Origin: Baffinella frigidus
Lineage: Eukaryota > Cryptophyceae > Cryptomonadales > Baffinellaceae
NCBI GenBank assembly: GCA_026770585.1
Contig: MU646469.1
Location: forward strand, 615,019 to 626,168
Reading direction: 5' to 3'
DNA length: 11,150 nucleotides
Below the pieces are notes generated by a model that worked only from the letters and a program-made list of their open reading frames with translations, ran no database searches and had not been told where the DNA came from. Of this stretch, positions 5,751-11,150 are shown piece after piece (the first letter of the stretch is position 1; each line of letters begins with the position of its first letter). A program made the position numbers and the translations under genes.

Positions 5751-5816
5751 TAAATCTGAACGGTAACACAGCGACTAAATTTGAACGGTAACACAGCGAC
5801 TTCCAACTGGTTGGAA
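5751..5816 (+). repeat. 25-bp tandem duplication and small palindrome
   Basis: TAAATCTGAACGGTAACACA plus GCGAC (5751-5775) is repeated at 5776-5800 with one change. It is followed by TTCCAAC-TG-GTTGGAA (5801-5816). A lone TAAAGGACCTAAA just before it looks like a P tail. Confidence 0.85.
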
Positions 5817-5823
5817 GAGACCA

Positions 5824-5915
5824 GCGAACAATGCTTTCTTTGCAGTCCTTTCTACGGAAGGGCGTGTCGATGGGCTATGTTAGGCGAAATTAAAACCTAA
5901 AGGACCTAAAGGACG
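5824..5915 (+). mobile_element. P repeat, copy 4 (5' truncated)
   Basis: Begins at AATGCTTTCTTTGCAG, then TCTACGGAAGGGCGTGTCG, CTATGTTAGGCGAAAT and TAAAACCTAAAGGACC. It keeps the two tail units but lacks the GATCCGAAAG part. It is followed by two tiny hairpins, CGAAGCAATGCTTCG and CCAGCGAATCGCTGG (5916-5950). Confidence 0.75.
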
Positions 5916-6057
5916 AAGCAATGCTTCGTTCGCTACCAGCGAATCGCTGGACTTGAGAGGATGGATGCTCGCGTTGATTACCTGTCGCTAGAGGGGTACC
6001 TCCAATACAATAGGGGCTACTCAAAAACAAGGACACGCAGGACTCGTAGGGTGTTCC

Positions 6058-6198
6058 GAGGCTCATACGGTTTCTGCCGCGATCCTCTGCACCGGGGGGC
6101 CTGAATGTGATCCGAAAGGAAGCATGGCTTTTCTGCAGAACCAGTTCCGGTGTCCGCCTATGTTGGGAGCTCGAAGAACCTAAAGGACCTAAAGGACG
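6058..6198 (+). mobile_element. P repeat, copy 5
   Basis: Matches copies 2 and 3 from CTGCCGCGATCC through CCGGTGTCCGCCTATGTTGG and GAGCTCGAAGAACC to (CTAAAGGAC)n, about 85-90% similar by eye. A minus frame of 103 codons here is antisense to the repeat and was not called. Confidence 0.8.
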
Positions 6199-6600
6199 CA
6201 TAGGCCTCCTGTAGGCTCCTGCAGGGTAGCGAACCCTTTTTCGATGGTGGGATCAACACAGGTCGTTCTTTGGAGGCTACGTAGGCCCATCCCTACAGGG
6301 GTGCCTCGCTCATAAGGAGGGGCACCCCCCTAGGACCATACAGCAGGCCTATCTATGGCCCTACGGTGGTCCTGGGGGGCGGGCGCTGCTTCTTGTGAGC
6401 AAGGTACCCCTGTAGGACACTACAGTGGTCCTCGAGGGGGGTGGCGGGTTTCTCTATCCGCGATACCCCTCAAACCCACCCTCCCTTCTCAACTTCTTGT
6501 TTGTGTGCCGCAGTCTTTCGTCTTCACGACATCTGCGAATGCCGGTAAGGTCGTGTATACATTTACCAGCCCTGGAAGGTGGCTCGAATTATGGTCTGGA
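6199..6600. other. No gene seen; GC-rich related hairpin words
   Basis: Three related blocks near 6320-6345, 6358-6385 and 6410-6445 combine CCCCCC, TAGGACCA and GTAGG in alternating orientations, for example AGGACCATACAG against CTACGGTGGTCCT. This gives overlapping imperfect stems. A pyrimidine tract ending CGCAG and a later CGGTAAGG (6545-6552) resemble splice sites around a mini-exon, but nothing else supports one. Confidence 0.45.
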
Positions 6601-6702
6601 GTTTGCGCCATTTTACCTTGACAGCCAGGCGAATTCGCCTGGCTGTGTTAACTTAATCCCAAACTTAGTGCAAAATCAACTTTTGGGGTTTCAGTTCCAG
6701 AC
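6593..6702. repeat. 26-bp perfect palindrome nested in outer inverted repeat
   Basis: Positions 6621-6646 are a perfect palindrome centred on GAATTC (half-site ACAGCCAGGCGAA). Further out, GGTCTGGA (6593-6600) pairs with TCCAGACC (6695-6702). The rest of the arms is mostly diverged. It is likely the core of a small foldback. Confidence 0.8.
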
Positions 6703-6713
6703 CGCAATTTGAA

Positions 6714-6890
6714 CCACCTCTCAGGGCTACTGTATATAGTGCACTCGAAGACGACCCCCACCGCCCCACCCCGCCCGCTTCACTCTAAGGGAAGAGATGA
6801 CGTCGACCCAGCAGAGCCACCTCCCAGGGCTAGTGGATATCGTGCACCCGAAGACGATCCGCCCCACCCCGCCCCCTCTTACTCGACCAA
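6714..6890 (+). repeat. 103-bp-period tandem duplication
   Basis: CCACCTCTCAGGGCTA (6714), TGCACTCGAAGACGA and CGCCCCACCCCGCCC recur as CCACCTCCCAGGGCTA (6817), TGCACCCGAAGACGA and CCGCCCCACCCCGCCC. The period is not a multiple of three, so the two proline-rich frames over it are each other's shadows and not a gene. Confidence 0.8.
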
Positions 6891-7079
6891 AGCCCCCGCG
6901 CCTGCGCTGGCGGAGCCCCCCCCATTTTCAAAAGCCATTTTCAATATCGGCAGGCTCTTACACCCTCAACAAATACATCATATGGGAGCGATGTATGCCC
7001 CGCTCGCCAATCAACAATCACGGGAGAGGGCTCAGCGTGTGTGCGCGTCATCTGGGCGCCCCTCCGTGCAGCTCCCCAC
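6891..7079. other. No feature seen
   Basis: A C-rich start is followed by ordinary-composition sequence without an ATG-led ORF or recognisable repeat. Confidence 0.5.
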
Positions 7080-7185
7080 ATCCTTTCAGGTCCTGTAGGT
7101 TCTTCGAGCTCCCATCATAAGCGGACGCTTGAACTGGTTCTGCAGAAAAGCCCCGCTTCCTCTCGGATCGCATCAACAGGACCCA
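7080..7185 (-). mobile_element. P repeat, copy 6, reversed
   Basis: Read on the minus strand it gives GATCCGAGAGG, GGGGCTTTTCTGCAGAACCA, CGTCCGC, GGGAGCTCGAAGAACC and an ACAGGACCTGAAAGG tail. It is closest to copy 5 and in the opposite orientation. Confidence 0.78.
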
Positions 7186-7391
7186 CGCCATGTGCGCCCC
7201 ACAAAGCGGACCTCGAAGGGATTTCGAATAACCCATAAGCGATAAGACCTACGACCCTGCAGTAGGCAATCCGTAGGGGCATAGGGGGGCTTCCTACGGA
7301 TAAGGTAACGGAAAGGTGGCCCGAAATGGGCCGAAAATCCCTTCGTAGCCCGCTGTGTGGCTTTGCCCAAAGGGGAGCCTTGCGGAAAGCG
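7186..7391. other. No gene seen; inverted CGAAGGGATTT words
   Basis: CGAAGGGATTTCGA (near 7216) and CCGAAAATCCCTTCG (near 7330) are inverted repeats about 115 bp apart. TCCGTAGG..CCTACGGA forms a local stem (about 7269-7300). A minus 85-codon frame spans this and the T end and was not called. Confidence 0.5.
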
Positions 7392-7446
7392 GATTTCTGC
7401 GCCGTGCATTTCTCTTTCGAATAAAGTCAATCAGTGTCAATAAGTG
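7392..7446 (+). mobile_element. T 3' end, copy 2
   Basis: TTTCTGCGCCGTGCATTTCT, CTTTCGAATAAAGTCAAT, CAGTGTCAATAAGTG: the same order as 5496-5550. Similarity ends at TCAATAAGTG, as there. The upstream part is unrelated, which suggests a 5'-truncated copy. Confidence 0.7.
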
Positions 7447-7536
7447 GTGTTGGGGAGAGCCTTCTCAACAGTCGGGAACGTGATGGTGCATGTCCTCTTG
7501 AGGAAGGGTTGAAAGGCGAGGGAAAGCTCTGGTCTT

Positions 7537-7588
7537 GCACCAGAGGGGAAGTCCGGAGGGAGGGGAAGGAAGAGGTTGGAAGAGGATG
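7537..7588 (+). repeat. Direct repeat D1 (empty MITE site)
   Basis: GCACCAGAGGGGAAGTCCGG, then AGGGAGGGGAAGGAAGAGG and TTGGAAGAGGATG. It is the uninterrupted twin of D2 (7722-7743 plus 7877-7906). The target word CGGAG is single here (7554-7558). The strand is purine-rich. Confidence 0.92.
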
Positions 7589-7721
7589 TAGGAGGTGGAG
7601 TTAGAATTCATCCGGAAAATGCTCGTATGAGCGGCCGACACGGGGTACAGTAGTGGCACACTGCGTAGCATGTGCGGCGCTGACGCAGGTTGTTTGGCAA
7701 TAAATTACCAATCTCTCTCGG

Positions 7722-7906
7722 GCACCAGAGGGGAAGTCCGGAGTCTGGGGATACTACCCAATGTAGGATGACCGAAGTGACTTTACACAGTCACGTCCAC
7801 TCTCAGGAGATATAGTGGACGTGACTGTGTAAAGTCACTCCGGTCATCCTACATGGGGTAGTATCCCCAGACGGAGGGAGGGGAAGGAAGAGGTTGGAAG
7901 AGGATG
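7722..7906 (+). repeat. Direct repeat D2, split by a MITE
   Basis: GCACCAGAGGGGAAGTCCGG up to 7743, then the MITE, then a repeat of CGGAG (7872-7876), then GGAGGGGAAGGAAGAGGTTG to 7906. It equals D1 apart from the insertion. Confidence 0.92.
7744..7871. mobile_element. MITE of 128 bp with target-site duplication
   Basis: The arms of about 58 bp are nearly perfect inverted repeats. Left: TCTGGGGATACTACCC, TGTAGGATGACCG, AGTGACTTTACACAGTCACG, TCCACT. The loop is about 12 bases. It is flanked by CGGAG on both sides. If the terminal G/C pair is counted, the element is 7743-7872 and the duplication is GGA (3 bp); the sequence cannot separate the two parses. It has no ORF, so it would need a transposase from elsewhere. 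I do not assign a superfamily. Confidence 0.95.
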
Positions 7907-8130
7907 CCGGAGGTCTAACAAAGTTCCTGTGGGAGCTATTGGAGCTTTATTGAACGTCGTACGGCAGCACACACGCTTCTACGCCCTGGTGGACTGAAAG
8001 AGAGATTGACAATTTATGGCCAAACAATCAGCGTCAGCGCCGCATATGCTACGCATTGTGCCACATACTGTACCCCGTGTCGGCCGCTCATACGAGCATT
8101 TTCCGGATTGATTCTAACTCCACCTCCTAC

Positions 8131-8322
8131 CGGTAGGGTCCAACCTATTGCATGGGCCCACCACCTCCTTGGGGACAACCCCATGGCCACTTACGGGCTG
8201 TGTGGAGGAACGTCTTCACTTCTTCCTGCATAGTCAACTGCCTCTGGGCAAGTTGACTTTTACTTCTTGCAAATCGGGTCCACAGAATTAGCTGCCTGCG
8301 AGAGCTTGACCTTGATTCCTGG
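8131..8322. other. No gene seen; one small hairpin
   Basis: AGTCAACTGCC (8232-8242) pairs with GGCAAGTTGACT (8247-8258) with one bulged A. A 75-codon plus frame across the right arm of the long inverted repeat was not called. Confidence 0.5.
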
Positions 8323-8448
8323 TGTAGGGTTTAGGGTTTAGGGTTTAGGGTTTAGGGTTTAGGGTTTAGGATTTAGGGTTTAGGGTTTAGGGTTTAGGGG
8401 TTTAGGGTTTGGGGTTTAGGGTTTGGGGTTTAGGGTTTAGGGTTTAGG
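8323..8448 (+). repeat. Interstitial telomeric array (TTTAGGG)n, rightward
   Basis: About 18 units, mostly perfect, with two TTTGGGG units near the right side (the variant that dominates the array at 1-111), one GGATTTAGG and one extra G. It is followed by GACTGAAACACCGTGGGC. Confidence 0.95.
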
Positions 8449-8520
8449 ACTGAAACACCGTGGGCAGTGCCCACCACGGGGAAACAAGAGTATTTTGAGA
8501 GGGTGCTTAAGCGGTCGATT

Positions 8521-8640
8521 TACACCCCCACACGTTTGAAAAGAAACACCCCTCCACACTTTTTGGTGTGGGGGGAAGAAATACACCCCCCACACTTTTT
8601 GGTGTGGAGGCAAAATCTTCACCCCCACACTTTTTGGCCC
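8521..8640 (+). repeat. Hairpin-forming minisatellite, period 35-36 bp
   Basis: CCACACTTTTTGG occurs at 8554, 8590 and 8625, with a diverged unit at 8528. Two of the units form CCACAC-TTTTTG-GTGTGG stems. A lone inverted copy, ACCAAAAAGTGTGGAGGTG, lies at 8763-8781. The minus strand would read 12-residue PPHQKVWGVYF-type repeats, but the surrounding frame is not convincing. Confidence 0.85.
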
Positions 8641-8684
8641 CCTTGACAAAGTCGTAGCCCTTGAAAAACTAAGAATTCCATCCC

Positions 8685-8747
8685 CGGAAGGACGTGTCGT
8701 TGGGAGAAATGTTGGGAGAAATTAAAACCTAAAGAACCAAAAGGACC
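8685..8747 (+). mobile_element. P repeat, copy 7 (short)
   Basis: GGAAGGACGTGTCGTTGGG, ATGTTGGGAGAAATTAAAAC and CTAAAGAACCAAAAGGACC. The 5' half is missing and the tail has decayed. Confidence 0.72.
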
Positions 8748-9051
8748 ATTGTGCGAGCTCGTACCAAAAAGTGTGGAGGTGCGGACCAGGCAGCTTGTGA
8801 GCCTCGGTCGGACGGGTGACGAGTCTCGGTGGTTGACTAATGAAGGTATCTTTGATCTCGCTTGTGTGTCGGGCCTGGGCCTGCGCGGCCTCTCTCCTCC
8901 CAAGCGGGTTCTCACAGCTAAATAGCTCGCACTATTTAGCACACGAGTTAAAATCATTACCGAGGCGGGCCCGTCGGCCCTCCCACTTTGACGCGCGCGC
9001 GCTCTCTGTCTCTCTCTCTCTCTCTGTCTCTCTCACTGCTCCGGGCCGAAA
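8748..9051. other. No gene seen; hairpin and simple repeats
   Basis: GCTAAATAG-CTCGCA-CTATTTAGC forms a stem at 8917-8940. A run of alternating CG (8989-9001) leads straight into a (TC)n tract to about 9036, so potential Z-DNA and triplex-forming sequence sit side by side. Confidence 0.6.
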
Positions 9052-9383
9052 CTATTGAACCCCTGTTCCCACTTGACCTTGCTCGACGGTTCTGGAATCC
9101 TTAGGATGTCCTCTTTCAATCCACTCATGGAACTTGGGGCATAAGACACCGAAAACATACTCAAATAATTCAGTCAACTTTCCACGAACAAGGCGTCTGC
9201 TGAGAATGTTCCCGTGTTCCGTTGGGCAGGGTTCCTCGACAGGATTTCGAAGAGGACACCGTGACGATTCCAGAAGCGTAGAGCAAAGTGAAGTGGGACC
9301 AGGGGTTCAAAAGTTACGCCGTGGACCCACACGACGGTGTATGGTCCATCCTGTACGAGCTCGTAGGAAGCTTCGTATCGTAG
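9052..9383 (+). pseudogene. Possible decayed protein-coding region, unknown family
   Basis: I do not recognise it. One plus frame reads protein-like stretches separated by TAA at 9142 and 9166 and TGA at 9262, including MSSFNPLMELGA (from 9106), DTENILK, then STNKASAENVPVFRWAGFLD. A second frame, open 9282-9383, reads VKWDQGFKSYAVDPHDGVWS and ILYELVG. Both TAA codons could be CAA (Gln) after C-to-T change. The residue mix looks more like real protein than the competing basic frame open to 9523, which has no ATG start and ends in P-repeat sequence. The evidence is composition only. It could be a relic of a transposon protein or host gene, or chance. Confidence 0.25.
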
Positions 9384-9457
9384 GTCCTTCAGAGAGAGAA
9401 GAGACTTTTATTGAACTTATGACGTCGGACCATAAACTTAAGGCGTCCAGAGAGGGC

Positions 9458-9538
9458 TCGGAATTAAAACCTAAAGGACCTAAAGGACGAACTAAGACCA
9501 GTAAATGCTTCTCAATTAAATGACCTAAAGACCTAAAT
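9458..9538 (+). mobile_element. P repeat 3' tails, two fragments
   Basis: GGAATTAAAACCTAAAGGAC plus CTAAAGGACG (9460-9489) is a bare P 3' end. CAATTAAATGACCTAAAGAC (about 9513-9532) with CTAAATG is a second, decayed one. Confidence 0.65.
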
Positions 9539-9682
9539 GTACAACCGAGTCTACCTACCTTAGCGTCGGAGGTACTCGCTTCACGGCTTTGCTTGCCATC
9601 ACTAACTCAAGCTCAACGATCTCCAACTCAGTGGGAGGGTCCCCGGTGTGGGCACCGAGCGAGAGAGAATTGAGACCAAGCT
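9539..9682. other. No feature seen
   Basis: Sequence of ordinary composition between a P tail and a reversed T end, with no ORF or repeat noted. Confidence 0.5.
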
Positions 9683-9750
9683 TCTTATTGACACTTATTG
9701 ACTTTATTCGAAAGTGAGAATGCACGGTGCAAGAATTGAGGCGAGGTTAG
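9683..9750 (-). mobile_element. T 3' end, copy 3, reversed
   Basis: On the minus strand: CTAACCTCGCCTCAATTCTT, GCACCGTGCATT, CTTTCGAATAAAGTCAATAA, GTGTCAATAAG. It matches 5470-5550 including the part upstream of the AATAAA. A hairpin (GGAAAACATCTGG with CCAGATTTTTCC, 9750-9782) adjoins it. Confidence 0.72.
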
Positions 9751-9859
9751 GAAAACATCTGGGGTCTTCACCAGATTTTTCCTACCCAAGAAACTGCCAC
9801 TACCCATAAGGAAAAACCACGAAGGAGCTTCCCGCACAAGCCCGGCGAACCGGACAGCG

Positions 9860-9960
9860 TGTCCTTCAGGTCCTTTAGGTTTTAATTTCTCCCAACATAG
9901 CCCAACGACACGCCCTTCCGTAGAAATGACTGCAGAGAAAGCATTTTTGCTTTCTCTGTG
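9860..9960 (-). mobile_element. P repeat, copy 8, reversed, with 10-bp hairpin
   Basis: On the minus strand: CAGAGAAAGC-AAAAAT-GCTTTCTCTG (perfect 10-bp stem), CAGTCATTTCTACGG, AAGGGCGTGTCGTTGGGC, TATGTTGGGAGAAATTAAAA, CCTAAAGGACCTGAAGGAC. It is the best-preserved member of the AAATTAAAACC subfamily. Confidence 0.8.
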
Positions 9961-10256
9961 TCACTTCCTTATTTCTTCACATGTTTTGCTTGTGTAAAGC
10001 ACCAAGACAAAATGGCTCCAACGCTTCACCCCCCTCGGTTTTTGCCGATCATGTTGACATTTTCACGTCAGCTTGAAATCTGTGTGGTAAAGGTCTCTTT
10101 GATGGACGCCCCACGTGACACCCGTGTAGTAAAGAACACGAATTGAAGTTGAAGATATGATATCAGGAAATCTTTTTCGGGGGCGAAGATCCCCAAGATC
10201 AAGGGTCTATCATTACAACTGAATATTTCCTCTTGCCAAGATCCCCTGAAACCTAG
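9961..10256. other. No clear gene; possible upstream region of the 10299 ORF
   Basis: An ATG with A at -3 and G at +4 (10012) opens only 44 codons without a recognisable motif. GTGTGGTAAAG and GTGTAGTAAAG recur 43 bases apart (10082, 10125). No TATA box or other promoter element stands out. Confidence 0.4.
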
Positions 10257-10298
10257 GAAACTCGTACCGGTCCGAGCTCCTCGACGGAGAGGGGGATC

Positions 10299-10985
10299 AT
10301 GGCCAGGTTCGGTCCGAGGATCAACCCGAGGGTGCTGCAGGATGCGGAGGACGTGACCGTGGAGACCTCACGTGAACGCACACGGATACAGTTGGCTGAG
10401 GAGATTGGGCGTGATGAGGCGTCGAGGGTGCTGACGGAAGCAGCTGGCCAAGTCCCTCGAAGCATGGCCAGGTTCGGTCCCAGGATCAACCGGAGAGTGC
10501 TGCAGGATGCGGAGGACATGTCGGCGGAGACCTCACGTGGACTCATACAGCTACACAGCGGCATGAGTCCCATGGCTGCGGCGCATGGGCGTGATGCGGC
10601 AGCAGGGGTGCTGCCGGAAGCAGCGCCGGCTCGGTCCAACGATCCCTCCGCCGGGTCGCCGGCGATGAGGGACGGGGCGTCTCGCGACTTGCCGGCGGTT
10701 CCGGAGGCACCCGCGCACGAACCGTCGGAGAAAGCACCGCCGGGTCCGCGGCGGCCGTCGCAGCCTCAAACACCCCCGAGTTCGAACAGAAATCTGATGC
10801 GCGAATGCAGCATGACCCTTGCCAGCAGCAACCACCGCAACCACCAGCTGCGGCGCGCGTCGCTGATCGTCACCACGGAGCCTCCCGAGCCGGCGGAGCG
10901 CCCCGGCATCACGGGACGGTGCTTCGCCTGGGGGCAGAAAGGGTTCCAGCAGCACAGCATGCGGACGCAGATGTTCCTCATGTAA
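10299..10985 (+). CDS. Hypothetical protein with duplicated 55-58-residue module
   Basis: I do not recognise this 228-codon ORF. The ATG at 10299 is the first Met after an in-frame TAG at 10254. Residues 1-55 and 56-113 are tandem copies: both start MARFGPRIN(P/R)RVLQDAED, continue ETSR and GRD, and end VL(T/P)EAA. The pattern of Arg/Glu and spaced hydrophobics suggests amphipathic helices. Residues 114-165 are Pro/Ala/Ser-rich and likely disordered. The C-terminal part (about 165-228) is polar and basic with few landmarks. Third positions are mostly G/C in the first half. No signal peptide or membrane span. The TAA stop is the first triplet of the telomere-like array, so the natural C-terminus may be missing. 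A GTAAAC there could instead be a splice donor. Frames on the minus strand over the duplication are shadows. Confidence 0.4.
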   Translation: MARFGPRINPRVLQDAEDVTVETSRERTRIQLAEEIGRDEASRVLTEAAGQVPRSMARFGPRINRRVLQDAEDMSAETSRGLIQLHSGMSPMAAAHGRDAAAGVLPEAAPARSNDPSAGSPAMRDGASRDLPAVPEAPAHEPSEKAPPGPRRPSQPQTPPSSNRNLMRECSMTLASSNHRNHQLRRASLIVTTEPPEPAERPGITGRCFAWGQKGFQQHSMRTQMFLM

Positions 10986-11150
10986 ACCCTACACTAAACC
11001 CTACACCCGAAACGCCTGCACCCATAAACCCGAAATCCGAAACCCGAAACGCTACACCCGAAACCCCTAAACCCCTAAACCCTAAACCCGAAACCCGAAA
11101 CCCGAAACCCTAAACCCTAAACCCTAAACCCGAAACCCCTAAACCCCTAA
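10983..11150 (-). repeat. Telomere-like array with CCCGAAA variants
   Basis: CCCTAAA-type units on the plus strand mix with many CCCGAAA units and an 8-base CCCCTAAA form. The first about 70 bases are degenerate (CCCTACAC, CGCCTGCACCCATAAA), then it becomes more regular toward the window end, where it continues off the edge. It contributes the stop codon of the ORF at 10299. Confidence 0.9.

Larger units (their letters stand above)
7588..8130. repeat. Long inverted repeat with arms of about 145 bp
   Basis: 7588-7732 and 7984-8130 are about 90% reverse complements, from GTAGGAGGTGGAGTTAGAAT through CGTATGAGCGGCCGACACGG and GCGGCGCTGACGC to TTGTTTGGC and CAATCTCTCT. The 251-bp loop holds most of direct repeat D2 and the MITE at 7744-7871. 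No reading frame is conserved across the arms. This is a large foldback element or an inverted segmental duplication. Confidence 0.9.

Noticed and set aside
6500-6552. Mini-exon between a CGCAG acceptor and a CGGTAAG donor
   Set aside because: Both motifs are short and common; no neighbouring exons or conserved frame support it.
6709-7120. Two proline-rich frames of 107-129 codons
   Set aside because: They overlap each other over a 103-bp tandem duplication that shifts frame, and their 3' parts run into a reversed P repeat.
8521-8640. CRISPR-like array
   Set aside because: The spacers are not unique. The unit is a 35-36 bp minisatellite in eukaryotic-type DNA with no cas genes.
8437-8957. 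Minus-strand frames with PPHQKVWGVYF-type repeats
   Set aside because: The amino-acid repeat is the direct product of the 36-bp minisatellite; the flanks are P repeat and simple sequence.
9134-9523. 129-codon plus-strand frame rich in Arg/Ser
   Set aside because: It opens at TTG, ends in a P-repeat tail, and competing frames over the same bases look more protein-like.
10551-11113. Other frames over the 10299 ORF, including one reading NPKPETRNPKP repeats
   Set aside because: Antisense or shifted shadows. The NPKPETR repeat is simply the telomere-like array translated.
1-11150. Window as a complete telomere-capped chromosome end or minichromosome
   Set aside because: The G-rich strand points inward at both edges, opposite to real chromosome ends.

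Overview
The window looks like repeat-dense, gene-poor nuclear DNA of a eukaryote, probably a microbial alga or other protist. Arrays of the Arabidopsis-type telomere heptamer TTTAGGG/CCCTAAA occur at six places. There are many foldback (MITE-like) elements, a SINE-like short repeat family, and repeated 3' ends carrying AATAAA. I see no rRNA, tRNA, CRISPR array, bacterial operon or recognisable conserved protein. TTTAGGG telomeres occur in plants, many green algae, dinoflagellates, chromerids, coccidia and oomycetes, so the species cannot be named from this.

Layout. 1-1130: a 14-bp telomere-variant array, two copies of a foldback family (A) in opposite orientation, one foldback of a second family (B), and a short hairpin. 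1168-1381: a partial 'S' element next to a fragment that matches the 3' part of the ORF at 3316-3774. 1468-2805: a degenerate tandem repeat (R) broken by a telomeric array, an S element and at least four foldbacks. 3119-3420: two S elements in inverted orientation, whose right end supplies the C-terminal tail of a charged-protein ORF (3316-3774, minus strand). 4573-6198: a SINE-like family (P) including an exact 150-bp tandem duplication, and a 249-bp segment (T) enclosed by two telomeric arrays facing each other. 6200-7450: GC-rich foldbacks, a 26-bp perfect palindrome, a 103-bp tandem duplication, a reversed P copy and a second T 3' end. 7537-8130: a long inverted repeat with a MITE nested in its loop, for which the window also holds the empty target site. 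8323-9040: a telomeric array, a hairpin-forming 36-bp minisatellite and microsatellites. 9052-9960: a possible decayed coding region, P fragments and a reversed T 3' end. 10299-10985: an ORF with an internal 55-residue duplication, whose stop codon is the first triplet of a telomere-like array that runs to the window end.

The two best ORFs (3316-3774 and 10299-10985) are of unknown function, and I see no pathway linking them. The strongest content is the insertion history: filled and empty sites, nested foldbacks, and telomeric DNA joined to mobile sequences. By the convention that TTTAGGG reads 5'->3' toward a chromosome end, the left edge (G-rich, +) and right edge (CCCTAAA, +) both point inward. 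The window edges are therefore not capped chromosome ends.
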